41,903 nt of DNA from UBA11889 sp002313255 (GTDB lineage Bacteria > Pseudomonadota > Gammaproteobacteria > Pseudomonadales > Azotimanducaceae), in assembly GCA_913045265.1 (NCBI GenBank), contig CAJWQX010000033.1:1-41903 (forward strand), written 5' to 3'. Made by a program: the position numbers and the translations under genes. The notes beneath the pieces are model-generated. The model saw nothing but the letters and a program-made list of their open reading frames with translations. It was not told where the DNA came from and made no database searches. Positions 34,100-41,903 of the stretch are shown here, piece by piece (position 1 is the stretch's first letter; every line of letters starts with the position of its first letter).

Positions 34100-34524
34100 T
34101 GCGCCCCATTCGTAGACAGCGTTTGGCCGTCGTTCTGTTCTTACTTTTCGGTAGTGCGCTGACGATAGGGGTGGTGTTGTTTGCGTTGCAAGAGAACATA
34201 GATCTCTTTTACGAGCCGCAAAAGATTGTGGGTGGAGAAGCCCCAATCGCTAAACGCATTCGCGCCGGCGGCATGGTGGAAAAGGGTAGTCTTGACTTCA
34301 AGCCGGAAGGCCTCGGTGTCTCTTTCGTGTTATCCGATCTTCGTGGATCGAGGTTCGAGGTTCGATACGAAGGGTTGCTACCCGGTCTCTTTCGAGAAGG
34401 GCAAGGCGTTCTTGTGGTAGGGCAACTCGATGCGAGCCGCGTCTTCTACGCAAAGGAAGTACTCGCCAAGCATGATGAAAATTACATGCCACCAGAATTA
34501 GTGGATATGGGAGCAGAATCTTGA
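34099..34524 (+). CDS. ccmE: periplasmic heme chaperone CcmE
   Basis: 141-residue membrane-anchored protein that covalently binds heme and passes it to CcmF/H. It has an N-terminal anchor at about residues 10-29, an OB-fold domain (GGMVEKGSLDF, VRYEGLLPGLFREGQGVLVVG) and the heme-attachment motif AKHDENYMPPE, with H125 the attachment residue and Y129 the axial ligand. A longer frame opens at 33880 but would read through ccmD; ATG 34099 gives the canonical MRPxRRQRL start. The TGA overlaps the ccmF TTG. Confidence 0.96.
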   Translation: MRPIRRQRLAVVLFLLFGSALTIGVVLFALQENIDLFYEPQKIVGGEAPIAKRIRAGGMVEKGSLDFKPEGLGVSFVLSDLRGSRFEVRYEGLLPGLFREGQGVLVVGQLDASRVFYAKEVLAKHDENYMPPELVDMGAES

Positions 34525-36545
34525 CGACCTCGACGTCGGACATTCTGACGGTAAAGTACGAGAGTTTCGATGCCACGTTGGGGACGCTCTGGGGTGCTGG
34601 ACCCGAGATAGGGCATCTTGCGGCCATCATCGGCCTTGTTGCGGCGATCGTTCTGAGTGTTCTCGGTCATGTGGGTGCGGCGACGAGACGGCGAAGTTGG
34701 GTGGAAAACAGTGGCTCGTTTGCAGTTTTGCAACTTGTAACACTCGTGGTTGCATTTGCCTTGTTGGTCCACGCTTTTCTCAAAGACGACTACTCGGTTG
34801 TTTACGTCGCCACGAATTCGAATACGCTGCTGCCCTGGTATTACAAGGTTAGTGCCGTTTGGGGAGCGCACGAGGGATCTTTTCTTTTATGGACTCTGAT
34901 CATGGCCGGATGGACGTTTGCGGTGGCCATAATCGGCCGCCGTTTGCCCTATCAGATATATGGACGAGTACTCGGGACGCTTGGATTATTGAATACTGGT
35001 TTCCTGCTTTTCCTGCTCCAGACGAGCAATCCATTTCTGAGGCTCGTTCCGAATGTCCCGACGGTGGGCGCAGATTTGAATCCGCTGCTGCAGGACTTTG
35101 GTTTAATCGTGCATCCGCCACTTTTGTACACGGGCTACGTCGGCTTTTCGGTTGCTTTTGCTTTCGGCGTGGCGGGATTAATTTCAGGACGGCTGGACGC
35201 GACTTGGGCCCGGTGGACAAGGCCCTGGACTAATGTTGCGTGGGCCTTTCTCACGGTGGGGATAACCTTGGGTAGCTGGTGGGCATACTACGAGCTCGGT
35301 TGGGGCGGATGGTGGTTTTGGGATCCTGTTGAAAACGCCTCGTTCATGCCGTGGCTTGCAGGAACTGCCCTTATTCACTCACTTGCCGTTACCGAAAAAC
35401 GAAGCGCGTTCCGGGGTTGGACGGTGCTTCTTACTATATTGACCTTCTCTCTTTGCTTGTTGGGTGCATTTATTGTGCGGTCCGGCGTGCTAACGAGCGT
35501 GCATGCGTTTGCAGTGGATCCGGAGCGCGGTGTCTTTTTGCTCGTGTTGCTGGGAGTGACGGTCGGAGGTTCGTTGGCGCTTTATGCGATCAGGGTACCC
35601 GCGATTCGCGGCCGTATCGCATACATGGGTCTTTCACGCGAGCTGTTTTTACTAATCAACAACGCGCTATTCGTGGTTGCCGTTGCTGTTGTGCTTGTTG
35701 GTACGCTCTATCCGCTTGCATACGAAGCGGTTACTGGCGGGGACAAGATTTCAGTTGGACCACCATACTTTAACCGCTTGTTTGTCCCTTTGATGGGCCT
35801 CCTTGCTGTATTTTTAGCGCTGGTACCGGTGGCGCGTTGGAAGCGAACGCCGATTCAGTTATTCCGACAAGTTGGCTTGCTCTTGCTGGCCTCGACGTTG
35901 GTTGGCGGCGTATTTTTCGTTATCGCGATCACGTCGGATCGCGTGTTGAATACTGGAAGCATCGTGGGTGTCGTAATCGCCGTTACACTCGCTATCTGGT
36001 TACTTTTGAGTCACGGCGTTGACTTCATTCAGCGGAAAGGCGCGCGTCCGCTTGGATACCTGGGCATGTTATTGGCTCATGTCGGTTTTGCGGTTGGCGC
36101 TGTGGGCGTGGCGGTTACTAGCGTGTTCTCGCACGAAACCGAGGTTCGGATGTCGCCAGGCGATACGGTTGAACTGAATGCACGGCAATACCATTTCGCT
36201 TCCGTAACCACCGTTAACGGTCCTAATTACATCGCCCAACGGGCGAAATTTGATGTGGGAGGAATAAGTCTTTATCCCGAAAAACGAAATTACTTGGCTC
36301 GCAATAGCGTGATGACAGAGGCGGGTATCGAAGCGGGATTCTTCCAGGACTTATATGTTGCATTAGGAGAGCCCCTACCGGACGGTTCGTGGGGGGTGCG
36401 GATTCAAGAGAAAGTGTTGGTTCGCTGGGTGTGGTGCGGCGGATTGTTGATTTGCTTTGGAGGATTACTTGCGGTCATGGACAGTCGATATCGACGTTTG
36501 GCGTTGCGGCGGGACGGACTTGCTACGGCAGGCAAGGTGGCGTGA
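34521..36545 (+). CDS. ccmF: cytochrome c heme lyase subunit CcmF
   Basis: Large membrane protein (674 residues) of the CcmFH heme ligation complex. The tryptophan-rich WWD motif GWGGWWFWDPVENASFMPWL lies at about residues 255-275, the H-containing loops VHPPLLYTGY and GAHEGSFLLW are present, and about 14 hydrophobic helices are seen. TTG 34521 overlaps the ccmE stop (TTGA). The first 28 residues (to about GAGPEIGHLA) are longer than in E. coli, where the protein begins near PELGHFALIL, so the true start could be a later codon, but no better one with a ribosome site is visible. Confidence 0.95.
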   Translation: MTTSTSDILTVKYESFDATLGTLWGAGPEIGHLAAIIGLVAAIVLSVLGHVGAATRRRSWVENSGSFAVLQLVTLVVAFALLVHAFLKDDYSVVYVATNSNTLLPWYYKVSAVWGAHEGSFLLWTLIMAGWTFAVAIIGRRLPYQIYGRVLGTLGLLNTGFLLFLLQTSNPFLRLVPNVPTVGADLNPLLQDFGLIVHPPLLYTGYVGFSVAFAFGVAGLISGRLDATWARWTRPWTNVAWAFLTVGITLGSWWAYYELGWGGWWFWDPVENASFMPWLAGTALIHSLAVTEKRSAFRGWTVLLTILTFSLCLLGAFIVRSGVLTSVHAFAVDPERGVFLLVLLGVTVGGSLALYAIRVPAIRGRIAYMGLSRELFLLINNALFVVAVAVVLVGTLYPLAYEAVTGGDKISVGPPYFNRLFVPLMGLLAVFLALVPVARWKRTPIQLFRQVGLLLLASTLVGGVFFVIAITSDRVLNTGSIVGVVIAVTLAIWLLLSHGVDFIQRKGARPLGYLGMLLAHVGFAVGAVGVAVTSVFSHETEVRMSPGDTVELNARQYHFASVTTVNGPNYIAQRAKFDVGGISLYPEKRNYLARNSVMTEAGIEAGFFQDLYVALGEPLPDGSWGVRIQEKVLVRWVWCGGLLICFGGLLAVMDSRYRRLALRRDGLATAGKVA

Positions 36546-37075
36546 AACGGGCAGTTTTTTTTGCGCCGCTTATCGGCTTTGTCGCATTGGTCGCGATCCT
36601 TTATGCGGGGTTTCATCTAAACGATCCCTCCCGCCTACCCTCGGCTCTGGTCGGGCAGCGTTTCCCGGGATTTCAGCTGCCTGAACTGACGTCGGGGAAG
36701 GTGTTGGGGCACCAAACCTTGCTAGGAGAAATCCGACTGGTGAACGTTTGGGCGACCTGGTGTCCAACCTGTTTGCACGAACACACCACGCTGATGAACA
36801 TAAGGAGGGCGACGGGATTGTCGATTGTAGGAATTAACTATCGCGACGACGGCGAGAAAGCTCGCCGTTGGCTGAGTCTTTACGGAGATCCCTACGATTT
36901 CACGATTGTGGACGCGAGTGGTGATTTGGGTGTCGACCTTGGTGTGTATGGTGCGCCAGAGACATTTATCGTGGACGCTGACGGCATCATACGTTTTAGG
37001 CATGTCGGTGACGTGAACGATAGAAACTGGAATCGAGAGTTTTTACCGATCTTGGATTCGTTGACCGATGGTTAG
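36542..37075 (+). CDS. ccmG: thiol:disulfide interchange protein CcmG (DsbE)
   Basis: 177-residue membrane-anchored thioredoxin-like protein that keeps apocytochrome or CcmH cysteines reduced. The anchor is at residues 4-24, the active site WATWCPTC has C74 and C77, and the cis-proline loop is GAPETFIVD. The GTG start overlaps the ccmF stop (GTGA); a longer frame from 36389 runs inside ccmF and is rejected. The stop overlaps ccmH by eight bases. Confidence 0.96.
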   Translation: MKRAVFFAPLIGFVALVAILYAGFHLNDPSRLPSALVGQRFPGFQLPELTSGKVLGHQTLLGEIRLVNVWATWCPTCLHEHTTLMNIRRATGLSIVGINYRDDGEKARRWLSLYGDPYDFTIVDASGDLGVDLGVYGAPETFIVDADGIIRFRHVGDVNDRNWNREFLPILDSLTDG

Positions 37076-37505
37076 CTCGCTTCTCTCGGGGTTACTTGGA
37101 GTGTGGGTTGCAGGAGTATCCACTATTGATGCCTTTGAGTTCGAGGATGAAGCTGAGCGGCTTCGTTATAGCGCCCTTATCGCGGAATTCCGTTGTCCTA
37201 AATGCCTTAACACCAATCTTTCGGGCTCCGACGCGCCGGTTGCGCGGGATTTGAGGCGCACGGTCTACCGATTGGTCGACGAGGGAATGACTGACGATCA
37301 AGTGCGTCGCTATTTACAGGCTCGATACGGAGATTTCGTGTTGTATGACCCGCCAGTTAGAGCGAATACGTGGATCCTGTGGTTTGGACCACCTCTCCTG
37401 CTGTTGGTAGGCATTTTGGTGCTCCGGAGAATTGGTAGTCGCATGACAAGAGTTTCGTTATCCGATGAGGAGCGAGCCCAGTTGGAGGCTATCCGGAAAC
37501 AATGA
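37068..37505 (+). CDS. ccmH: cytochrome c maturation protein CcmH (N-terminal, CcmL type)
   Basis: 145-residue protein with the redox motif FRCPKC (C43, C46; usually LRCxxC) followed by LNTNLSGSDAPVARDLRR, the conserved CcmH block. A signal or anchor at residues 3-16 and a C-terminal helix (ILWFGPPLLLLVGILVLRR) place the redox site in the periplasm. This is the short CcmH, with the TPR part encoded separately as CcmI, unlike the fused E. coli protein. ATGA overlap with ccmI. Confidence 0.95.
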   Translation: MVSSLLSGLLGVWVAGVSTIDAFEFEDEAERLRYSALIAEFRCPKCLNTNLSGSDAPVARDLRRTVYRLVDEGMTDDQVRRYLQARYGDFVLYDPPVRANTWILWFGPPLLLLVGILVLRRIGSRMTRVSLSDEERAQLEAIRKQ

Positions 37506-38689
37506 TCGCGATCTATCTCGGCATGGGTGTGGCCTTGCTCGCGACATCCGCTTGGGTATTTTTTGGCGTCGCGTACTTTCGGCCAAAAGCGCGTTGGTCG
37601 GACGATGACGCGCGCAAAGCGCTTTATCGGGATCGCTTGAACGAGATCGAGACAGAAATGAAATCCCGGGTAATTGAAACCGTTGATTCGGCGGAACTCA
37701 GGGAAGAATTGGGTGTCGCCTTGCTGGCGGATCTCGAAGGCCGAGATGCCGACGGTGATGAGGGGAGTTCCCGGTTGATTGGGTTAAGTCTCGCGTTTGT
37801 AGTCGTAGCTGCATCCGTAGCCTTATACCTACATTGGGGAGATCCGAGCGCCGTATCCATACGAAATGTCGGGTCGGTGGTAACGAGCACTAACTCGACG
37901 CGTGCCGAACTAGACGAGGCCGTAAAACGATTAAATGTCCGGGTAAAGAAACGTCCTCAAGACCGTACGAGCTGGTACTACCTGGCGCTTGCGTATTTTA
38001 AAGCCGAGCGGTTCTCGGATGCGGCCGAGGCATTTGCTTTGGTCCAAGCGCCGGGAGATACACCGCTAATCGATGTCGAAGTGCATTGGGCTCAAGCAGC
38101 ATTCTTAGCTGCCGGTGGCATTCTCGATACCGATGCACAGGGGATCGTTGACAAGATTCAAACGTATCGAACCGATCATCCGTCCGTGCTCGAATTATTG
38201 ACGTTAGATGCGGTTCAACGGCGTCAGCATGAGCGAGTGGTTAACTACAGTGATCGGGCGCTCCGACAAGAAATAGTTGGAGCACAGCGAGATTTTTTCG
38301 AACGGGCGCTTGTTACCGCGAGGTCACAATTGAGCTCTGCGCGCCCACACGTGAACGTTTTCGTCGATGTTCGCACGATTCCAAAAAAGCTTTCCTGGCT
38401 CCTGGTGTATGCGCGTTCGGAGAGTGCGGGTCCGCCATTGGCAGTGGTCAGGAGACCATTAGATGGTAGGGATTCGTTTAACATCACGCTTGACGATGCA
38501 GTCAGCATGGACCCATCGCGGCCTATTTCTTCTGTAAACCATGTATACGTCGTTGCCCGGGTATCGGTCACGGGTAGCGCCAATACGCATCCCGGAGATA
38601 TGGAGAGGCTAAGCGAAGTCTTGATACCAGACGGGGCAACCGTCCGTCTGTCCTTTGCAGATGACCCGGACGTCGTTGAATCGAAATGA
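37502..38689 (+). CDS. ccmI: cytochrome c maturation protein CcmI
   Basis: 395-residue apocytochrome c chaperone of the heme ligation complex. N-terminal helix at about 3-22, then the cytoplasmic loop with leucine-zipper-like RDRLNEIETEMKSRVI, a second helix (about 96-112), then TPR repeats (SWYYLALAYFKAERFSDAAEAFALV, residues 158-182) and a C-terminal beta domain. Matches CcmI in order and length. It is the last gene of the ccm operon; no clear terminator hairpin follows. Confidence 0.93.
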   Translation: MIAIYLGMGVALLATSAWVFFGVAYFRPKARWSDDDARKALYRDRLNEIETEMKSRVIETVDSAELREELGVALLADLEGRDADGDEGSSRLIGLSLAFVVVAASVALYLHWGDPSAVSIRNVGSVVTSTNSTRAELDEAVKRLNVRVKKRPQDRTSWYYLALAYFKAERFSDAAEAFALVQAPGDTPLIDVEVHWAQAAFLAAGGILDTDAQGIVDKIQTYRTDHPSVLELLTLDAVQRRQHERVVNYSDRALRQEIVGAQRDFFERALVTARSQLSSARPHVNVFVDVRTIPKKLSWLLVYARSESAGPPLAVVRRPLDGRDSFNITLDDAVSMDPSRPISSVNHVYVVARVSVTGSANTHPGDMERLSEVLIPDGATVRLSFADDPDVVESK

Positions 38690-38928
38690 GTGTCACAGTG
38701 TGCGCATGGACGAACAAGCATACGAATTGCCGAGTGATTTGTTGCCCCGCCAATGCCTGTCGAATCGTCGATAACGGGTCGCATGCCGATATCTCTTGAA
38801 AGGGTTTCGTCATGTAAGCTGGCTGTTATATATTTTTAACAATTAGTTACGTATTTAAGTTGTTGAAATATATGCACTTCTGCTAAACTACGCTCTGCTG
38901 ACTAACAGGCACAGTGTTTCATCACTGA
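38690..38928. other. intergenic region before smc
   Basis: About 239 bases. The first 120 bases hold only a 22-codon frame with no support. The part from about 38820 to 38890 is strongly AT-rich compared with its surroundings and probably contains the smc promoter: TTGAAA (near 38863) followed 15 bases later by TAAACT is the best pair, but the spacing is short. No repeat or RNA gene was recognised. Confidence 0.5.
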
Positions 38929-41903
38929 ATGCGACTTAAAGCGATAAAGCTTGCTGGTTTTAAATCCTTTGTCGATCCGACAACGGTCAGCCTCCCCGGA
39001 AAAACATGTGCCGTCGTCGGTCCGAACGGCTGTGGTAAGTCAAATATCATCGATGCAGTACGGTGGGTGATGGGAGAAAGTTCCGCCCGACAACTGCGGG
39101 GCGAGGCACTTACGGACGTTATTTTCAATGGCTCTAGTGCTCGGCAACCGACTGCGATGGCTAGTGTCGAATTGTTATTCGACAACAGCGACTCGCGGAT
39201 TGGCGGTGCTTACGCGTCGTACGGGGAGATAGCGATTCGCCGCGAAGTGGCGAGGGACGCGCAGTCCACTTATTACTTAAATGGTAACCGCTGCCGTCGC
39301 CGCGACGTCATGGATATCTTTTTAGGTACGGGATTTGGCCCCCGGAGCTACTCGATCATCGAACAGGGCATGATTAGCCAGTTGGTGGACGCCAAGCCGG
39401 AAGAGTTAAGAAATTACTTAGAAGAAGCGGCTGGAATTTCAAAATACAGAGAACGTCGCCGAGAAACAGAAAATCGGATCAAGCGCACAGTCGAAAATCT
39501 TGATCGTTTAAACGACATTCGCGACGAACTTGACCGGCAACTAGCTCATTTAAAACGACAATCACGAAACGCCGAGAAGTACAGGAAATTTAAAGAAGAA
39601 GAGCGTGGTACCACCGCGGCTTTGTACACGATCAAGCTAAGAGCTCTTGAGGCCGGTTTAGCCGTGCACGAGGAAAATTTGTCGGAGCTGGAACTGGGGA
39701 ATGAACGCAATAGGACCGAGCTGCAGAGCCTCGACACGACGCTTGAAAAAGCCAGAGCAGAGCAATCCGAGACCACTGACAAGTTCAACGACACGCAGGG
39801 TAACTACTACAAGTTGGGTACCGATATTGCACGTCTCGAGGAAGGCATACAGTTTAATCAAGAAAGAATTGTCCAGCTGGGCCAGGATCGCAAAGGGGTT
39901 GTTGTTCGACAGGCCGAAACCGCGACTCAACTCGAGATGGATGACGCCGAGATCCTGTCTTTGCAGGAAGGTGTCATAGCCAAGAAACCTGAACTAGAAG
40001 CGGTCGAGGTCGATTTTGAACGCGTGAGTTCGGAACTTACCGCCAACGAATCTTCGGTAATTGAGTTGCAGCGCTCGTGGGATGCATTTAGCGCACGTGC
40101 GAGTGCAAATGACGCTGCAATCCACGTCCAGGAGAGCCGTGTCGAACATTTGGATCAAGTGCTCTTGCGGCTGCGTGCTCGGCGCGATCAGCTTGACACG
40201 GAACATCCGGGCTCGGGTTCCGAGGCTTCCAGTCTCCGCGACCTAGCGGAGCAAGTGGAACATGTGCAAGGAACGGTCAACGCCTTGGCGGCCGATTTTG
40301 AGGCGTGCATTGAGGCGTTACGGTTAGCTCGAGACAACGTTGTAGAACGAGAACGTTCGCTGGAGGAAGCTCGAATTTCTGTTCAGGCTATGCGCCACGA
40401 ACTTGCCTCGCTGTCTGCGCTCCAGCAAGCCACAACTGGTGTTGAGGGAACCGAAACGGACGCGTGGTTAGTCGGACATGGTTTGTCTGAGGCGTCGCGG
40501 ATACGTGATGGTCTGAAGGTGACGGCGGGTTGGGAACGGGCCGTGGAGGTCGCTCTTGGCACGGATTTGATGGCGGTCAGTGTGGATGACATTACAACGT
40601 TTGCGGACAAGGTTACCGATCTCGCGGGTGGCGAGGTTACGTTGTACCAAGCGTCGTCCGACGATCGCTCGGTCGGTGAACTGCGACCGCTGGCGGCATA
40701 TGTTGAAGATGTGGACGCCTCTCTGGGTGGACTTCTCGATGGAATTTTTGCCGCCGAGTCCATGGAAGAGGCGGTACTGGCTCGAACCAAGCTGCGGCCA
40801 GCTGAAAGCGTGATCTTAGCGAACGGCGTTTGGTTTGGCCGAGACTGGCTCCGGTTCCGACAAGTCGACGAATCTGGACAAGGAGTTATCGAACGCGGTC
40901 ATGTACTTGAGGTGCTGGAACACGAAGTCGAAGATGCTGAAGCCCACCTTGCCGAGCTCCAAGAAGATCTCACGTTAATGAAGAACCAAGTTCAAGCATT
41001 GGAATCGGAGCGCGATGGCTTGCAGACCCGGCAGGCCGAATTATCGAACAAGCTGTCAAGTGTCAAGACGGATCATGGCGTCAACCGGGTGCGTGAGGAG
41101 GAAGCAGTGGCGCGCAGGACGCTCAACAAAAAAGAACATGGTGAACTAGAAAGCCAGATTAAGCAGGAATCTACGAAGCTTGAGGAGTCGCGGTTTAATT
41201 TAATCAGCCTAGTTGCCGAAGCGGATCAACTGCGGGATGAACGTGACGAATTAACAAGATCGCGTGATCGGGGGATCGAACAACTCGAATTGGCCCGTGG
41301 TGCGTCAAATTCCGTTAGAGACCACTACCACACGCTTAAACTCGAATGTCAGTCGCTCGAATCTTCCTTGCAGGCATGCGAGAACGCACGTCGTCGATTG
41401 GTGACGCAACGCGGGGAATTCGATCAACGGCTTCAAGACATCGATAACAGTCTGTCGGATAACGAACGGCCGTTGCCTACCCTCAAAAAGCAATTAGAGT
41501 CGGTTTTATCGGAACGCAAGAATATTGATGGGGAGCTCAGTTCGGTTCGTGATCGAATGGAAGTCATTGATGGCGAAATTACCATGCAACAGGCAAAGCG
41601 TCAGGACGCGGATACACGGATTGAAGAGACCCGGAGGCGATTGGAGGAACGTCGCATCGATCGTGAAGGCGTGGTGGTGAAACTCGCGAACGTGCGCCAA
41701 CAACTAGACCAGACAGGGATAACTGCTGAGGACGCCTTGGTCGCCGTAGCCCCAGAGGTTACGGAGGACGAGCTTGTTGCGGCGTTGGAACTAATTGGGC
41801 GTCGGTTAGAACGACTGGGTGCGATCAATCTGGCTGCGATCGAAGAATTTGAGGAACAATCGGAAAGGAAACAGTACCTAGATAAACAACATGCAGATCT
41901 TGA
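38929..41903 (+). CDS. smc: chromosome segregation protein SMC (3' partial)
   Basis: Condensin ATPase that compacts and segregates DNA. The reading frame is open from ATG 38929 to the window end, about 991 of roughly 1170 expected residues. N-terminal head: MRLKAIKLAGFKSFVDPT, Walker A GPNGCGKSN at 31-39 and LGTGFGPRSYSIIEQGMIS with the Q-loop. EEAAGISKYRERRRETE starts the first coiled coil. The hinge lies near residues 510-660 (DGLKVTAGWERAVEVALG to VWFGRDWLRF) and lacks cysteines. The second coiled coil ends with GAINLAAIEEFEEQSERKQYL, a strong Smc signature. The signature motif and Walker B would be outside the window. It replaces MukB as found in many non-enteric gammaproteobacteria. Confidence 0.97.
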   Translation, partial: MRLKAIKLAGFKSFVDPTTVSLPGKTCAVVGPNGCGKSNIIDAVRWVMGESSARQLRGEALTDVIFNGSSARQPTAMASVELLFDNSDSRIGGAYASYGEIAIRREVARDAQSTYYLNGNRCRRRDVMDIFLGTGFGPRSYSIIEQGMISQLVDAKPEELRNYLEEAAGISKYRERRRETENRIKRTVENLDRLNDIRDELDRQLAHLKRQSRNAEKYRKFKEEERGTTAALYTIKLRALEAGLAVHEENLSELELGNERNRTELQSLDTTLEKARAEQSETTDKFNDTQGNYYKLGTDIARLEEGIQFNQERIVQLGQDRKGVVVRQAETATQLEMDDAEILSLQEGVIAKKPELEAVEVDFERVSSELTANESSVIELQRSWDAFSARASANDAAIHVQESRVEHLDQVLLRLRARRDQLDTEHPGSGSEASSLRDLAEQVEHVQGTVNALAADFEACIEALRLARDNVVERERSLEEARISVQAMRHELASLSALQQATTGVEGTETDAWLVGHGLSEASRIRDGLKVTAGWERAVEVALGTDLMAVSVDDITTFADKVTDLAGGEVTLYQASSDDRSVGELRPLAAYVEDVDASLGGLLDGIFAAESMEEAVLARTKLRPAESVILANGVWFGRDWLRFRQVDESGQGVIERGHVLEVLEHEVEDAEAHLAELQEDLTLMKNQVQALESERDGLQTRQAELSNKLSSVKTDHGVNRVREEEAVARRTLNKKEHGELESQIKQESTKLEESRFNLISLVAEADQLRDERDELTRSRDRGIEQLELARGASNSVRDHYHTLKLECQSLESSLQACENARRRLVTQRGEFDQRLQDIDNSLSDNERPLPTLKKQLESVLSERKNIDGELSSVRDRMEVIDGEITMQQAKRQDADTRIEETRRRLEERRIDREGVVVKLANVRQQLDQTGITAEDALVAVAPEVTEDELVAALELIGRRLERLGAINLAAIEEFEEQSERKQYLDKQHADL

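Noticed and set aside
38706..38774. 22-codon frame after ccmI
   Set aside because: No ribosome site, no known small protein, and such frames are expected by chance.
1..41903. Search for CRISPR arrays, tRNA/rRNA genes, insertion sequences, integrases, toxin-antitoxin or phage-defence genes
   Set aside because: None was recognised by reading both strands; all gaps over 200 bases were checked. A tool-based search could still find a short RNA gene.

Overview
The window is a gene-dense chromosomal stretch of roughly 52-55% GC by eye. It almost certainly comes from a gammaproteobacterium. The evidence is a complete ccmABCDEFGHI cytochrome c maturation cluster, the tesA / ybbA-ybbP divergent arrangement, a bolA-trhO pair, ttcA followed by a YheU-family gene, Prc, DUF1244 and an Smc (not MukB) condensin. 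Genus cannot be read from the sequence. I found no tRNA, rRNA, CRISPR array, insertion sequence, integrase or prophage gene, so this is core genome rather than an accessory island.

Layout. 1-3827 (+): an operon with two FtsX/LolC-type ABC permeases (the first cut by the window edge), a LolD/MacB-type ATPase and a predicted outer-membrane barrel protein. 3890-6368: an SDR dehydrogenase (-), a histidine phosphatase (+) and an alpha/beta hydrolase (-). 6539-12420 (+): gamma-glutamyltransferase, a small heat-shock protein behind a sigma32-like promoter, aconitase A and a HAD phosphatase. 12428-17342 (-): ybbA-ybbP, then an SLC13-type permease broken by two single-base frameshifts. 17341-21027: tesA (+), bolA-trhO (-), yaaA (+), a TerC-family protein (-). 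21109-25487: DUF1244 and signal peptidase I (+), an FKBP lipoprotein and a small membrane protein (-), Prc protease (+). 25524-30016: threonyl-tRNA synthetase without a TGS domain (-), ttcA, a YheU-family gene and a sorbosone-dehydrogenase-like gene (+). 30017-31615 (-): a cysteine-rich S41 peptidase lipoprotein. 31923-38689 (+): ccmABCDEFGHI, including a ccmD of only 56 codons. 38929-end (+): smc, cut by the window edge.

Most neighbours are functionally unrelated housekeeping genes. The units that clearly work together are the FtsX-type exporter with its barrel protein, ybbA-ybbP, bolA-trhO and the ccm cluster. In the ccm cluster almost every junction is a stop/start overlap and several starts are TTG or GTG, which suggests translational coupling.

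I did not find an undescribed system. The items most worth a second look are the doubly frameshifted permease, the TGS-less ThrS with unusual core motifs, the heat-shock promoter plus leader hairpin of the small heat-shock gene, the exporter-barrel operon, and an unexplained 14-pair inverted repeat between the FKBP gene and its downstream neighbour.
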